Shown here piece after piece: positions 6,089-7,697 of a stretch of 7,697 bases of DNA. The translations under genes were made by a program, and so were the position numbers. The number at the start of each line of letters is the position of its first letter. Positions within the stretch are counted from its first letter, which is position 1. The notes beneath the pieces are model-generated. The model was not told where the DNA came from. It saw nothing but the letters and a program-made list of their open reading frames with translations, and searched no databases. Source of the DNA: Thermoplasmata archaeon (GTDB lineage: Archaea > Thermoplasmatota > Thermoplasmata > Thermoplasmatales > Thermoplasmataceae); contig JAKAUD010000085.1 in NCBI GenBank assembly GCA_021827885.1, forward strand, positions 1 to 7,697. The letters run 5' to 3'.

Positions 6089-6826
6089 ACGAAAAACAGG
6101 ATAATACTGTATTTCACAATAGGGTTTCCCGATAACGACACACTTCAGGAATTTTCTGAGGCAATACCGGATCATTCAATAGATTACGTGGAGCTTGGAT
6201 ATCCCTCACGAAGAGCCTATTACGATGGTCCCAGGATAAGGGAAACACATGAGGCAGGTGTGGTTAATTTCAATGAAACCTCTATAGAGAAGCTTTCAGC
6301 CTCACTTAAAAGAAAGGCAGAAAAGATCTATCTTCTTGCCTACCACGATGATTTTTTGGAAAACAGGGAAAAAATCTATGGCATACTTAAGAGATGTGGA
6401 TTTTCGGGGCTTATAATACCAGATCTGCTGACGGATTTTTACGATGAGAATGAGGATATCATAAGGGAGATCCAGGGCTCTGGTTATGAATATATACCTT
6501 TCTTCAACCCATCTTCTCCTGACAGGGTAATAAGAAATGTATCAAAAATCTCGAACTCCTGGATATACTACGGGCTAATGCCCTCAACTGGAATAAATGT
6601 ACCATACAGCCAGGATGCTGTGGTATCGAGGATCAACTCAATCCTGGTTGACAGGGAGATAAACTTCGGCTTCGGCATAAGAAGTGTCGATGATGTGAGA
6701 AAACTCGTATCTTACGGAGCACATGGAGCCGCAATAGGAACACTTCTGATCACCATGCTTGAAAAACACGACATTGATGGCTTCAGGCAGTTTATCAACG
6801 ATCTGGTGGTGATGAGAAATGCATGA
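6089..6826 (+). CDS. trpA: Tryptophan synthase alpha chain, non-canonical start
   Basis: A TIM-barrel enzyme that splits indole-3-glycerol phosphate into indole and glyceraldehyde 3-phosphate, passing indole to TrpB. Counting from ACG 6089 it has 245 residues. The first strand is ILYFTIGFP (6-14). The catalytic acids are Glu35 in VELGYP and Asp46 in YYDGP, 11 residues apart as in the E. coli pair Glu49/Asp60. Further barrel blocks are LIIPDLL, YYGLMPSTG, and the phosphate-binding FGFGIRS and AAIGT. The short loop PSRRAYYDGP replaces the bacterial PFSDPLADGP and resembles Sulfolobus TrpA, which fits a TrpB2 partner. No ATG, GTG or TTG opens this frame in the right place: it reads GTG ATA TAA ACG across the trpB stop. 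The first usual start, GTG at 6188, would leave 212 residues without strand 1. The product is certain; the start is not. The 3' end overlaps trpD by 8 bases. Confidence 0.85.
   Translation, partial: TKNRIILYFTIGFPDNDTLQEFSEAIPDHSIDYVELGYPSRRAYYDGPRIRETHEAGVVNFNETSIEKLSASLKRKAEKIYLLAYHDDFLENREKIYGILKRCGFSGLIIPDLLTDFYDENEDIIREIQGSGYEYIPFFNPSSPDRVIRNVSKISNSWIYYGLMPSTGINVPYSQDAVVSRINSILVDREINFGFGIRSVDDVRKLVSYGAHGAAIGTLLITMLEKHDIDGFRQFINDLVVMRNA
6805..6813 (+). promoter_or_regulatory. Ribosome-binding site of trpD
   Basis: GGTGGTGAT matches 8 of 9 bases of GGAGGTGAT and ends 5 bases before the ATG at 6819. It lies within the end of trpA. It separates the trpD start from the nearby ATG at 6823, whose frame closes after 19 codons. 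Confidence 0.5.
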
Positions 6827-7697
6827 AACACAGGAAAAGATGTTCAACCGTGACCTTTCATATCAGGAATCCTACTCAATAATGAAAAGACTCGCTTCTC
6901 CAGATGCATCGGATCGGGATCGGATCGCACTTCTCAGCATGATTCACCAGAAGGGTGTTACAGCCACTGAAATGGCGGGTTTTTCCGCAGCTATTAGGGA
7001 TTTCGCCCTTATATCCCCTGTTGATGGTGTATCAGATATTGTTGGAACAGGAGGTGATCTGATGAACACCATAAATGTCAGCACTGCAGCTGCAATAACT
7101 GCATCTTCCATGGGGATAAGGATCGCGAAGCATGGAAACAGGGCAGTTACTGGGAAGATTGGAAGCGCAGACTTCCTTTCCAGGTTAGGCTACAGGTTTG
7201 ATTTCAAACGTGAGGAACTTCTGGAAAAGATCAATAAAAATAATTTTGCATTCCTCCTTGCACCACAGTTCAATGGAACTTTCAGGATGTTTTCAGAGGC
7301 AAGAAAACAACTGCCTTATAAAACTGTCTTCAACTACCTTGGACCTGTTACAAACCCGGCAGATCCAGAATGCATAATCATAGGTTCCTCCGAACCGTCA
7401 ATGGTTCCGGTGTTTGCCGGAGTACTGAAGGAATCTGGAAAAAGGGGAGCTGTTGTGATCTCTTCCAATGGGATGGATGAAGTTTCGCCCTTCTGCCGTT
7501 CAAAGATTATGTTTGTGGATGAAAGAGTAACCGAAGTGGAAATTGAACCGGAGAACATCACTGGAAGATCTATAGATATTCATGATGTTGCCAGCAGCGA
7601 TCCGGAAAAAAATTTTAACATGACTCTGTCCGGACTCAGGGGAGAAGATAAAAAAATTGCAGGGTTCATTGCCCTGAACGTTGCCCCGCTTCTTGTG
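6819..7697 (+). CDS. trpD: Anthranilate phosphoribosyltransferase (right-truncated)
   Basis: The frame is open from ATG 6819 to the window edge and gives 293 residues; the family usually has about 340, so the C-terminus is missing. TrpD joins anthranilate to PRPP to form phosphoribosyl anthranilate in the second dedicated step of tryptophan synthesis. An N-terminal helical domain precedes the PRPP loop GTGGD (76-80), NVST (86-89), the anthranilate- and PRPP-binding block KHGNRAVTGKIGSADFLSRLG (104-124 in parts), LGPVTNP (174-180) and the metal-binding Asp220-Glu221 in NGMDEVSP. One oddity is Leu81 directly after GTGGD, where family members usually have Gly. The start overlaps the trpA stop by 8 bases, so translation is probably coupled. 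Further trp genes may follow beyond the window. A thymidine phosphorylase-type relative is unlikely, given the TrpD-specific KHGNR block. Confidence 0.95.
   Translation, partial: MHETQEKMFNRDLSYQESYSIMKRLASPDASDRDRIALLSMIHQKGVTATEMAGFSAAIRDFALISPVDGVSDIVGTGGDLMNTINVSTAAAITASSMGIRIAKHGNRAVTGKIGSADFLSRLGYRFDFKREELLEKINKNNFAFLLAPQFNGTFRMFSEARKQLPYKTVFNYLGPVTNPADPECIIIGSSEPSMVPVFAGVLKESGKRGAVVISSNGMDEVSPFCRSKIMFVDERVTEVEIEPENITGRSIDIHDVASSDPEKNFNMTLSGLRGEDKKIAGFIALNVAPLLV

Noticed and set aside
6188..6826. trpA starting at GTG 6188 (212 residues)
   Set aside because: The frame upstream clearly encodes the first barrel strand ILYFTIGFP of TrpA, and no ribosome site precedes 6188. The shorter start would delete an essential strand.
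6907..6928. GGATCGGGATCGGATCG short direct repeats
   Set aside because: They lie within trpD and encode SDRDRIA in a normal N-terminal helix; too short to be a functional repeat array.

Overview
The window looks like chromosomal DNA from a euryarchaeon, most likely of the Thermoplasmatales or a close acidophilic relative. The evidence is an archaeal single-polypeptide MCM helicase, an archaea-specific DUF424 protein, a tRNA-Thr without encoded CCA, TATA-box promoters placed for leaderless transcripts, and GGAGGTGAT-type ribosome sites in front of internal operon genes. The exact genus cannot be read from the sequence alone.

Layout, left to right. At 1-267 is the C-terminal end of a PLP-dependent glutamate decarboxylase on the plus strand, followed by a hairpin and T-run that could end its transcript. 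Convergent to it at 423-1340 (minus) is an NAD(P)-dependent epimerase/reductase of the extended SDR family. Just upstream of that on the same strand is a complete tRNA-Thr(GGT), 1416-1489. The 187-base gap that follows holds the tRNA promoter (minus), a small inverted repeat and the mcm promoter (plus).

At 1677-4771 (plus) lies a compact three-gene cluster: mcm, a DUF424 gene that overlaps the mcm stop codon, and a UbiE/MenG-type quinone methyltransferase starting 12 bases later. After a 61-base gap with a strong TATA box comes a second cluster that runs off the right edge: trpB (TrpB2 type), trpA and trpD. These are tryptophan biosynthesis genes: TrpD joins anthranilate to PRPP, TrpA releases indole from indole-3-glycerol phosphate, and TrpB makes tryptophan from indole.

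The gene set is mostly housekeeping, and I see no sign of a defence island, mobile element, CRISPR array or undescribed multi-gene system. The most unusual point is the 5' end of trpA. The reading frame of an intact TrpA begins right after an in-frame TAA and has no ATG, GTG or TTG until an internal GTG that would cut off the first beta strand. A good ribosome-binding site points to an ACG codon at 6089. This is either a rare non-canonical start, a start-codon mutation, or a sequence error.
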